The notes under the pieces were generated by a model. The model searched no databases and was not told the DNA's origin. It saw nothing but the letters and a program-made list of their open reading frames with translations. This document shows, piece after piece, positions 46,447-56,165 of a stretch of DNA of 64,000 nt (position 1 is the stretch's first letter; each line of letters begins with the position of its first letter). Where the stretch lies: contig CM066303.1 in NCBI GenBank assembly GCA_033807695.1, positions 2,542,001 to 2,606,000 on the forward strand, written 5' to 3'. The translations under genes were made by a program, and so were the position numbers. The stretch is from Daedaleopsis sinensis (Eukaryota > Basidiomycota > Agaricomycetes > Polyporales > Polyporaceae).

Positions 46447-47137
46447 ATGAACTCCAACCGCTTAACGCCCACAAGGTCCCAAGCCTCCGGCCACGTTCCC
46501 CCTCAATCCGGCCAGCGGAGCGCGTCGGTGCGTCTCCTTGCTCATTGCTCATACAAGTCCTCGTAGCGTGTGCTGAGGGCCGACTATCGTCCTCCGCCTG
46601 AACCCAGACCCGACCAGGACCTGCCACAACCAACGCCGCCACCAGCACAAGGCCAAGGACCACTCTCTATGGAGCTGCTAGTGCCCCTGCGAGCACCCGG
46701 CCGTCAGACAGGGGGGGGGGGGGGGGGGGGTTCCAGAGGCGACAACTGCTGCACGACCCCCGCCGACGGCCATGGTACCGCTCTTCGGCGGGCTCCCTCC
46801 CAACCCTGGTCCTGCCTCCAGCTCGCAGTCTAGGCTGCCGCCACCGCAGCCGTCTTCGACGCCTCGAGTCCACAAGGATCTGTCCAGAGACCTCAAGGAC
46901 CAAGCCGAGCGGGACCGAGCGAGGCGGCTCGAGGAGGCAAGGCAAGAAGAGCTCAGGAAGGCGGCCGCGAGGGCTCCGAAGCCGGGCCATGGGTGTCGCA
47001 CGCAGAGGAAGCGGCCCAGCGCTGAACCAACGGGGCTGGAATGTCGGATCCGCGTCTTGATAGCGGGCTATTTCGTCAGGAATCAGCCGTCTCGGCTCGC
47101 TCGTTTCGCCTGTATCTGTACGAAAATTAGTGAATGA
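46447..47137 (+). CDS. Candidate gene interrupted by a G20 tract, unknown function
   Basis: ATG at 46447 opens a polar frame (MNSNRLTPTRSQASGHVPPQ) up to 46527; a short intron (39 nt, GTGCGT to CTCGTAG) leads in phase to a Pro-rich segment (PPPEPRPDQDLPQPTPPPAQ) ending at a run of exactly 20 G (46711-46730). After the run the protein-like frame (PEATTAARPPPTAMVPLFGG, then a charged helix SRDLKDQAERDRARRLEEAR) is out of phase by one base and runs to a stop at 47135-47137. With 19 or 22 G the frame would be continuous, with a Gly run in the middle. So either the tract length is miscounted in the assembly or the gene is broken. No family recognised. Convergent with DCN1. Confidence 0.4.
46711..46730. 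repeat. Mononucleotide G20 tract
   Basis: Twenty consecutive G between ACA and TTCC. Such tracts are prone to slippage and assembly error, and here it decides the reading frame of the candidate gene around it. Confidence 0.95.
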
Positions 47138-47447
47138 GATGTTTAAGTGCAAGGCGGCGTGGCGCAACATGGAGAACAGTACATTATGAACAACCTCCAC
47201 TTCATCATCCGAAGCACTCTGGGTGAAGCGCTTCGCAACTTAAAAACGCAATCAAGCAATTGACGAGGCGCGGCGGAACCAAACAGCGACAGCTCCGAGT
47301 GACAATCGATACAGCACGATTCACCAACGATACACGTGTGCTCACCAAGCAGCACATTCAGAGTACATTGTTCTACAAACGGCGGCGACGCGCGCGCGCA
47401 ACTCTTCTCCGACATGCTTCTGGGTATGCACCATGCGGGTGTGGCGC

Positions 47448-49684
47448 TTAGGCACCACCAGCAGCACGGTTCTTCGCGTACTCGACGAAGTCGTCGATCG
47501 TCGAGGGCCACGCAGCTGCAGTAAATCGGAGTCAGGGTCCAACATTACGGCCACGCGGGAGCCACATACCTTCGAGATCGTACTTCGCGAACTTGGCGTC
47601 GATCGTCCTCACGAACTCAAAGAACTACGCACAGCCGCAAATCAGCTCCAGTTCCGGTTCCCGCTGTCCGCTCTTGTCCGCCTCTCTCGAGGTCCAGCAC
47701 AGGAGCACAGGGACGCACCATCTGCCACACGTCCTTGCTCACACCCTTGATCCCACTCTGCTCAAGGTACTCGAACCACCACTGGGTGTGCTCCTCCCGC
47801 CAGCCCTCTTCGGGACCCGCGCTCCCGTCCATGATCTCGTCTCCGTCGTCGTCCTGATTCGTCGCCGGGGACGGCACGTATGCGAGCGCACCACCTTCGA
47901 GTCCGTGGGGGATCAGGATCTGCCAGAAGCCCTGCGCCATGTCCAGTCCTGACAAGATCGAGCAAGGGTGTCAGACATGACCAGGTACAGGTCCAAGGAG
48001 ACGTACCGAGCGAGCGTTGCCCAGACGGACGGGAGAATTCAAACGTGTAGTTGTACACTTGCCGGAAGTAGTCCGTGTCCTTCGCGAGCTGCTGCCGCAG
48101 CGCGACGAGCGTTGTCTTCATGTCCTCGATCGTGTCAACCCTATCATTCCAAGAAGGTAGGTACGATGACAGGCGAGAAGCGTATAGTGCACATGTCGCG
48201 CAGACGATAGCGAAGAACTCACCCTTGCGCTTTCCAACCCTCTGTCCACCCCTTGCGCTCCCACTGACCCATCGCCGGAGACTTCAGCTCGTACGCGATG
48301 GCCAGAAGGACGACATCCTCCGGGTTCACGTCTAGGTCTTCGCACAGCTTGATCGTCCCGTCGATACTTATATCTTCCCCGTCTGGGTCTGTTCATGCCA
48401 TCAGCACAAGCGCCAGCAGGCAAGTGGATGCAGGCAGGAGGAAGAGGGGAAGGAGATGGGAGAAGTGAACGTCACTCTGAAACTGCGGCGGACGTGTCAT
48501 GCTGCATGCTATACGTACGGCTCGAGCGCGCATCGACCGGTCAACGTCCTGGCCCGAACGGGCGATAACACAGAGCTCGAGACTGCGAAACGAACCGAGG
48601 CTACTACTCCTATGTTTGGGACGGCTGGTGGCAACGAGAGAAGGACTCGGGAGCGCAGAGGGAAGTGATTGGAGCCTGAGCCGGCTGTGCTCGACAAACG
48701 GGGGCAGACGTCGTCACTGAAGCACTGACAACTGCAGACAAGGGGACTTCCAAACGTCCATCCCTCTCGAACTACTCCTTCAATATTCTGCGCATCTGGA
48801 AAACATGAATGTCGACGTCCTCATCTGGAGAACGACATGCTACACTGCCAGTGTAGTGGGGGGTTTCAGGTGTATTTGAGTATTACCGAGAAGCTTCAAA
48901 GAGCATCTCGCGTTCGGCTGTCACGCCCGCTATCCCCTCCCGATGTGAGTTTACAATTGAGGGCAGCTATTAGCCCTCCTCAATTGTCGAGAGGGGTAGA
49001 TCGAGGGGGATCTCGCAAGGTGATGTGATGTGCCGTTCGAATGACGGAGACGTTGACGTGCGCATCGTCTGGATATAAAGACTGCCGAACTAGTCGTTTG
49101 AGAGGGAGGGTCGTACATGTCCTTGATCGCTATCCTCGCCAGCCAGCTGTCGCGCCGCCTCCCCGCCTCTGAATGGGTGGTTGGAAAGGTAACTAGGACC
49201 TGTAACCGAAAAGTGTTTTGATCATCAAGACACATTCCGACCATTAGGCCCAGTCATCTGTCCAGCCTCCCATTCACAGGCTAGGAAACCGTCACAAAAT
49301 GGAGAACTTCCAATACTCGGAAATATCCGTCGTGCTTGCTAGAGGCGCTCATTTCAAGAGGGAACATGTAACGTACCCTTGTACTTGTCAAAGAGCGCGT
49401 TCAGCTTGGTTGTCGATGCTGGAGGCTTGGACGGTGTAGGCGAACTGTAGTACGCGTCGATGGCGCGGTCAAGCTGTTTGTGCTTCTGCAGGAATTTGCG
49501 CGCGTCCTTCGTACTTCAGACGTCAAACACGAGTGGCATGGGACGGGGACGGGGTAGAGGTCGCATGAACACGCATATCGAACATTCAGACAAACGAGGA
49601 TACGTACGACGCGCCAGTGACAGACGTGAACTGCGCAATGAGTGCATCCGTATCTGGGACCTTCGTCTTGTACCTCGAGGAAGA
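47448..49684 (-). CDS. DCN1: Cullin neddylation factor DCN1 (5' end unresolved)
   Basis: Scaffold E3 that promotes Nedd8 transfer to cullins, and so acts in the same system as the F-box protein 3.3 kb away. Seven exons join in phase: 49684-49608, 49513-49377, 48388-48223, 48140-48007, 47948-47719, 47624-47570, 47515-47448, giving 288 residues. The N-terminal UBA-like part is LIAQFTSVTGASTKDARKFL then HKQLDRAIDAYYSSP; the potentiating-neddylation domain has ISIDGTIKLCEDLDVNPEDV, KGWTEGW, YNYTFEFSRPSGQRSL, MAQGFWQILIPHGL, QWWFEYLEQSGIKGVSKDVW, and a WPSTIDDFVEYAKNRAA end. Yeast Dcn1 is 269 residues, so nearly all is present; the missing piece is a start codon, expected in a short exon upstream of the acceptor at 49685. 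The intron at 48389-49376 is 988 nt. Confidence 0.88.
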
Positions 49685-49897
49685 CTGGCATGTCGTTGGG
49701 TGGTGGAGGAAGTTCCCAGGTACCAAGGACACAGGATAGAGTGACAGCGGCCCAGGTGCAAGTAGAGCGATTCGATACCGTCCGAGGTATAGGGCGAACA
49801 CCCGGGGGCCAAGAGAAGATCAGGTCCGTATCGGACGTAGAACGCAGACACAGAAGAGAGAAGAGGTTTGAAGGCAAGCGTGGGTGCGTCAGATGTG

Positions 49898-50140
49898 CTA
49901 TTGCACTAGGATCTGCGATGCGATAGCGGTACTGACCATCGTATCGAACCCCTCTGCCTTGGAAGATGGCGGGTCTGCGAGAGGGTTGCGAGAGAAGAGG
50001 AGGTAGACGACGAGACAGAGGGCGCAGGCGACGATGGCGGCGGAAGGCGAGATGGAGAAGTCGGATGAAGAGAGAGAGGCCAGCTTGGGAGATCGCGATC
50101 GCGGACTTCGAGGAGGGGACTTTCCCGACACGCGTCTCAT
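49898..50140 (-). CDS. Possible small single-pass membrane protein (first exon)
   Basis: From an ATG at 50140 the frame gives a basic Ser/Pro-rich start (MRRVSGKSPPRSPRSRS), a membrane helix (AAIVACALCLVVYLLFSR) and a short polar end at GFDTM, immediately before GTCAGT, a likely splice donor at 49936. Unspliced, it ends after 12 more codons. Downstream exons were not found, so the product cannot be named. It sits just upstream of DCN1 on the same strand and could even belong to that gene's unresolved 5' end. Confidence 0.35.
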   Translation of the reverse strand: MRRVSGKSPPRSPRSRSPKLASLSSSDFSISPSAAIVACALCLVVYLLFSRNPLADPPSSKAEGFDTMVSTAIASQILVQ

Positions 50141-50454
50141 TCGAACGCGTTTGTGGCTCACCGCCCCGGTCCGGCCCGACGGCGGGAAGGCGATCCGGCT
50201 GGTGTCGGCGAGCACAGTGCTTATGCACGTCGTTCAGACCGTTGTCTGCCATGCACAGTAGAATACCCCAAGAGCATTCGAGCTTCATTATGGTAGGTAA
50301 GATGACAGCCTACTACAAAAGTATCATAAAAAGATCCAAAGTTTAGATGTTCACATCGTGATTTGGCACAGGCCGCAAGTTGTTGAAGGCTCCTCACTGC
50401 GGCCAGCCCATGTCAACGTCGTTCTGGTTGGTCTCTTCAAGTTCCGAGCTCCAG

Positions 50455-51670
50455 TTACGCGAAAGAGGTCCCCTTCACAGTCTGAAGCCACTGCGTGTTC
50501 GCATGTGGGAACTGGAAGGACATCACACCCGCCTTCCATCCGCCCTGGACGGCCTGCTGAACGCATGTGCCGAGTGTAGCGGGGTCCATAAAGCCGCCGC
50601 CGTTGAACCCGCGCTGCGGCTCGGACACGTCCTCGAGCGCGCCCGGCTTGCCGATGACGAGCTTGTCGAGGTCGACTCCGCCCGAGGTGTGTGCCTCGAA
50701 GATGGAGGAGCCCCCGGCACTGTTGAGGAGCGTGTTGCAATCCGCATAGCCCGGATCGGGCGACTCTGGAAAGACATCGCACTTGTCAGAACGAGCGGGT
50801 AGATATGACACACAGACATACGGTTATAGAACTGGATGTTGTACTAAGTACAGTTGAGTCAGTAGGTGCATCCTCCAGTGTCTGTGTACAGGATCACGCA
50901 CCCAGTCGATCAGACTGCCCACACTCTTGTCGACGGTGATGTAGCACCCGCCGGCGCAAAAGCCAGGGTTGAACCACGGAGCAACGGCTGCCAAAACCCG
51001 CGCCCATGTCAGTACATCCTTCCCAACGACCCGAGCTTCACTCCTGAGGTACTCACGAGCGTGGCTGAGGATAAACTGCCCCTGCGGCAGCTGCGTCCTC
51101 AGCGTCTGTGTGAACGTCGCAAGCCACTTCTCCCCAACGCCCGACTGCTTCGGGTCTGCCATGAGCGCCGTCTCCTCCCAGTCGACGTCGATCCCGTCCA
51201 GGTCCGTGCTCAGCACGAACTGCGCCATCGTGTTCGCGAGCGTGGCCGGGTCGAGGCCCTGCGACGTCGGCAGATCCGTCGCGCCGAACGCGGACACGAC
51301 GAGCGACACGCCCGCGTCGTTGTACTGCTGCTTGAGCCCCTTGCGGTGCGTCGCGTCGAGCGCAGCCCAGTTGGCCACCTGATCGGCCGGTCCCGTGCTG
51401 AGCAGGAAGGCCAAGTTGCTGAAGGAGTATACATGCGTGAGATGGGAGTCGTAGGGCAGGGTCGTGAAGGACCTACACGACGTTGAAGCCTTGGATCTGG
51501 TCGAGCGGAGGGAGCACGTCCGGCCCGACAGTCAAGTCGGTATAGACGACAAATTTGGGGCCGGAAGGGACTGCGCCGCGACGTTGAAGCGGGAGCGCGG
51601 AGGAAACGGAGACGGACGCCAGCGCCGCAAAGAGAGTGAAGAGACGGGAGAACGAAGACGTGAACATCAT
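50455..51670 (-). CDS. Secreted GH18 (chitinase-like) protein, copy 1
   Basis: Exons 51670-51477, 51418-51057, 50987-50902, 50843-50822 and 50765-50455 join in phase to 324 residues. A signal peptide (residues 1-20, SFSRLFTLFAALASVSVSSA) is followed by a GH18 barrel: SGPKFVVYTDLTVGPDVLPP, FNVVNLAFLLS, VSLVVSAFGATDLPT, and the catalytic DXXDXDXE motif in DLDGIDVDWEE (near residue 140), with the general acid Glu intact. Later motifs include FILSHAPVAPWF, GCYITVDKSVGSLIDW and GVMSFQFPH. GH18 enzymes cleave chitin or related N-acetylglucosamine glycans. The sequence is short for a chitinase and lacks a binding module, as in many basidiomycete secreted GH18-like proteins. It is the inverted partner of 54372-55594 with the same exon phases and nearly the same exon sizes. 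Confidence 0.9.
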
Positions 51671-51794
51671 AAATAGCTGAAAAAGAACGGGCCCTAGCCA
51701 GAGGGAGTAGAACAAAGAGAGGAAGAAAAAAAGAGAAGGAGAAGAAGACGAAGCCCGGAAGTGGGGTGGGGAGCAAGTGTGCTGTCGAGACACA

Positions 51795-51801
51795 TTTTAT
51801 A
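51795..51801 (-). promoter_or_regulatory. TATA box of GH18 copy 1
   Basis: TATAAAA followed by TGTGT on the minus strand, about 125 nt before the ATG. The same TATAAAATGTGT occurs before copy 2. Confidence 0.6.
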
Positions 51802-54225
51802 CTACCTGTAGGCGCGTTGTTGCGAGTGCTCATAGCTGATGACGAGAGCTGCCTGTGGGTGTTGTTTCGATGCATGCGAACGGAAGAAGACTTGCTGTAT
51901 GAGAAGCCATCTTCGAAACAGCGCCGTCGATGTAGTCGGCGGGCAAGTTCGTGATAACGACAGCACTGCTCATGATGGTGAGAGCCACTTCGCTCTAATC
52001 TTGGAACTAGAGCGCGAACTCAACTACAAGAGGTCCTGGTGCACAGTATGTATCGAAGATATGCATGTGGGGAACGGCGCACAAATCAGGGCATGCGGTC
52101 TTCAGCACGTCAGTCGTCATATAAGAGCCCTATAGGGAGGCAAGACACTGGAGGAGCGAGCGAACGTATCAGAGAGACTCGGAGAAGGGACTTACCGGCA
52201 TAGAGAGACTCGGAGAGAAGGGAATTACCGGCATAATAACTTGGCTCCCATCGATATCATCAAAATCGGCGCATGTTTGAGCTAAGACCGCTGATGATAC
52301 CTACCCCTTGCCAGCGTACTGAAAGTCATGATGGGGAGGGCAGATTCAGTATGAGTGTAAGAGCAGGGATGCACAACGTTGATATGATCGGCTACAAGTA
52401 GGGCTCGTCCAGTAGCGTTGAAGAACAGATGTAGCGATTCTGGGTTCATGCATGTCATTGCAAGGGACTATTAGGACTAACGTCAGAGATGGATCATTGT
52501 AGTAGTATACGACGTGCGTAGCGTACACTTTCCTTCTTTCGCGTACGACAAAGGTCCCCCTTGTAGTACCCTCGCGACCTTCCGATTCAATATTAGGGCT
52601 TGCGCATTCTGAGAAGAGCGTAGTCTGGGCTGGAACGAGGGACAGTACTATACCGGAAGCCTGAGAGCAAACTCTAGCAGATCGGAGATGTTGAATGGTG
52701 TGCTGAGACAAAGTTTCCAAGAAGTCCGACATCCGTCAGCGTGAGCACCTAGTCGAATGTGCCAAATGAGAAGAAAACAACAAGAAAACTACTAAGTCGC
52801 TGGAGTTTGCCGAACCCTCGCTTGTGGCGGTGCCAGGCATGACTGTGACCGCATGCGTCACGGTGGCAGCCGTGTGCGGCATACGCCGCAAAGTCACGGT
52901 TGGACTCTGACCGTTGCCATCATCACCGCGTAGTTATATTCCAGTGAGTGGGATCTCTGATTATCTGTGTAAGATCTCAGCTAATTGTCAGTTTTGAACT
53001 CTAGGCTGCAGTGCTCTCCGACGACAACTGGTATCGTCAGTGCCATCCGAGCGACACTGCCGGACGGAGATTTGCTGGCTGTCAAAGCAACTTGAACAGT
53101 AGCCTTAATGGCAGTTCAGTGTAGTACTGCATACTATTCTGCAGGCGCATATCGGCGATTAATTGCGTTGGAGACTCTCAATTCTAGCAGCGTCAAGAGA
53201 GAAGCCTCCTCAGTGCCAGCACCCCATAGCTATGAGGCCACCTACTACTCGTGATGTGAAATACAGACCATCTGAAGATTCCGAATAGCCAAGTTATCCC
53301 CGGTACGCGCTGCGCGCGCCCCGAACCTCGCCGGTGATACCAACAGACACGTCAACCGGTTTGAAACACAGACACCGAATGCGCCTGTTGTCATCACCGG
53401 CATTGCGAGGGCAGCAACGACTCGCATCGGACATTCCGGCTCTCCTCATCGGCGAGGGCGGACTTGTCGTGCCAAACGTTACTTTGCAGGACCCTTGTCC
53501 CATCAAGCGGCAAGAGTCTTGATCACCTCCTGGTGTGCGCTCCCACGGGCAGTGTCGCTCGCTGTCGGGAGTTCTCGGCACTCTCTATCTACTTCCAAGC
53601 CGCAGTGAGTGGTTGAAGGCTCCAGACCTGGGTCACCATGTCACCATGACTCCTCAGATCTGACATCGCAAATATTTCAGAGTAATAAGAAGCCCTATCG
53701 AGGTGAGTCTCTCTGCTATCCTCGTTGGACAAATGATCCAAAATTAGCACGGGCGTAGAACTGGTCGCTCACTTCAGCGTTTGCAGTACTGTATGCTCTT
53801 GACAGTAGCGCCAGCCTGAGCATTGCCGGCCAAACCTTTCATATGTTGCAAAGTGCAATTTGATGATCTTGAGTCTATTCAGAAAACGTACGGGAGCGTC
53901 CTCCCCACATACGCGACAGCAGATACATTCTCTACTCGGAGGAACCTAGTCGAGTCGAGTGCTAACGGTACGTGGGTCTTCGACTCTTTTATGGGCAATC
54001 TTGGTCGTTAACTATCCATCAAGAGTAGCGCTATCGCAGCCAACACATGACAATGTTGCGCGAACAAGCCGATCAACACCGACGGTGCTGTCATTGCGGC
54101 ATCTTTCCACAGTCCGCACCGCTTCTCGATGAACGCCTTGTTCTACCACTGGCAGACCCGCAACAACATGTTCTAGCGCAGAGCACAGGGGTGCTGATTG
54201 TGTTGGCAATACCGCCCGCACAAGC
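51802..54225. other. 2.4 kb between the divergent GH18 genes
   Basis: No gene recognised on either strand. A short direct repeat (unit about 31 nt, TAGAGAGACTCGGAGA...TTACCGGCA) is present twice around 52168-52233. Otherwise ordinary spacer holding the two promoters. Confidence 0.45.
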
Positions 54226-54232
54226 TATAAAA
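54226..54232 (+). promoter_or_regulatory. TATA box of GH18 copy 2
   Basis: TATAAAA in CTATAAAATGTGTTG, 140 nt before the ATG, matching the TATA context of copy 1. A second shared motif, ACTCCCTCTGG(T/C)TAGGG, lies in both leaders. Confidence 0.6.
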
Positions 54233-54371
54233 TGTGTTGTGCAAGCACACACAGTTCCTCACCCCGCTCACGACTTCTACGACCTTCGTCTTCTCTTCTC
54301 CTACTCTTTCTTTTCGTACTACTCCCTCTGGTTAGGGATTTCTTTTTCAAGTTTCACCTTCCACTTCCAAG

Positions 54372-55594
54372 ATGTTCTTCACTTCGTCGTTCTCTCGTCT
54401 CTTCACCCTCTGCGCGGCGCTGGCGACCGTCTCCGTCTCCTCCGCATCCCCGCTCCTGCCCCGCAGTGTCGTCCCCTCCGGCCCCAAGTTCGTCGTGTAC
54501 ACCGACCTGCCAGTCGGTCCCGACGTGCTCCCACCGCTCGACCAGATCCAGGGTTTCAACGTTGTGTCAGTGCTTCGATACTTGCCCAAGGAGCAGCTCA
54601 CTCACACATGTCTCTAGCAACCTGGCATTCCTGCTCTCCGATGGTCCGCGCGACCAGGTCTCTGCCTGGGCTAACCTCGACCCAGCACATCGTAAGCAGC
54701 TCAAACAGCAGTACAACCAAGCGGGTGTCTCGATCGTCGTGTCTGCCTTCGGCGAGACGGAGCTTCCGACCACAAAAGGCCTCGACCCGGCCGCGCTCGC
54801 AAACACCATGGGCCAGTTCGTGCTCAACACGGACCTGGACGGCATCGACATCGACTGGGAGGAGATCACGCTTGTTACCCGTCAGCCGGACGTTGGGGAG
54901 GCTTGGCTCGCGACTTTCACACAGACGCTGCGCCAGACGCTTCCCCAGGGCCGGTTTATCCTCTCCCATGCGCGTACGTGCAGCGTTTTAACATCTTATG
55001 GTGATATAAGCGACACCGCTGACGGCCGATTGCGCACAGCTGTTGCTCCGTGGTTCCAGCCTAACTCAACCTTATGCCCTGGTGGCTGCTACCTCACCGT
55101 CGACAAGACTGTGGGCAGCCTCATCGACTGGGTACGTCCCTCACTGTGATTCCCCGAACGCACATAGTCTTACCACCCCCTGTCCTCGTCCGCCAATCAC
55201 AGTACAACGTCCAGTACTACAACCGTAAGCCTTATCCTCCTTTTCTCCGGTTCTGCATACTGATTGTCGAATGGCACCACTTCCAGAGTCGCCCAGCCCC
55301 GGCTACGGAGACTGCAACACGCTCCTGAACAGCGCGGGTGGCTCCTCAGTGTTCGAGACACACAACTCGGGCGTCGACCTCAACAAGCTCGTCATCGGCA
55401 AGCCCGGCGCGCTCGAGGACGTGTCAGAGGCGCAGCGTGCGCTCAACGGCGGCGGCTTCATCGACCCCGCGACGCTCGGCACGTGCGTGCAGCAGGCGGT
55501 CGCGCAGGGCTGGAACGCAGGGGTGATGTCCTTCCAGTTCCCGCACGCGAACACGCAGTGGATCCAGGCCGTCAAGGGCAGCGCGTTCAACTGA
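54372..55594 (+). CDS. Secreted GH18 (chitinase-like) protein, copy 2
   Basis: Exons 54372-54565, 54618-54973, 55040-55131, 55203-55224 and 55287-55594 join in phase to 323 residues. Signal peptide (MFFTSSFSRLFTLCAALATV), then the same barrel motifs as copy 1: SGPKFVVYTDLPVGPDVLPP, VVNLAFLLSDG, VSIVVSAFGETELPT, catalytic DLDGIDIDWEE with its Glu intact, FILSHAPVAPWFQPN, GCYLTVDKTVGSLIDW and GVMSFQFPHANTQW. The last exon is about four-fifths identical to copy 1 by eye. First and fourth exons are the same length in both genes (194 and 22 nt), so the duplication copied the whole gene with introns. Differences cluster at surface-like positions. Both copies appear functional. The pair may differ in expression or substrate; the sequence does not tell. 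Confidence 0.9.
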
Positions 55595-56165
55595 GCGCAG
55601 CCTGCCCTGGGTATTCGGACGACGCAGAACGACGACGCAGGCCCCCGTCTTCAAGACTTCACCCTCATTGTTCTTTCGCGACCTTCAACTTGGAGTTCGC
55701 GGGCCTGCATCATACACGACATGAACATCTGGATTTTGGTAGTGTAGTACGACTTCTTATGACGACATGACATGTACGAGTAGGACTAGTGTCTCGAGTC
55801 ACGAAGCGTAGTGTGTCTGCGGGTGTCACACATATGCTGATTTACTAGTCATGCGTGTCAAGTTTCAACTGAGTTATATTTCCGGACGGCTACATTTTGG
55901 CGAACCATGCTGGAACCATGGTGAGACCTCGTGTAGCATGGTCGTAGTGAGCCTGGTTGAGTCTCAGTCACGGAGTTTGTTTTATCGATCAATCAGATGC
56001 GAGAGAAAAACAAACGCTTCGTCGGACTATCTCATTGACAAGGTATGCTACGGTGTACATGACTACCTAAGCTATCTACACTACTAACTACTCCCCAACC
56101 GCTTGACTTGACTTCGCAGCCTCACATCACCGTGACGTACCTGGTACTGACCGCACAAGATATAG
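55595..56165. other. Spacer, 3' side of GH18 copy 2
   Basis: No gene recognised. The right A-B repeat begins at its right edge. Confidence 0.4.

Noticed and set aside
46439..46663. Signal-peptide-like minus-strand frame (VLGLVLVAALVVAG)
   Set aside because: Starts with GTG, not ATG, lies 600 nt from the exon it would serve, and overlaps a plus-strand candidate gene; not used as the missing exon of the surface protein.
49401..50288. 295-codon minus-strand frame
   Set aside because: Crosses exon and intron sequence of DCN1 in the wrong frame; no domain.
52168..52233. Two-copy 31 nt direct repeat as a regulatory array
   Set aside because: Only two copies, in a spacer, with no link to either GH18 promoter.
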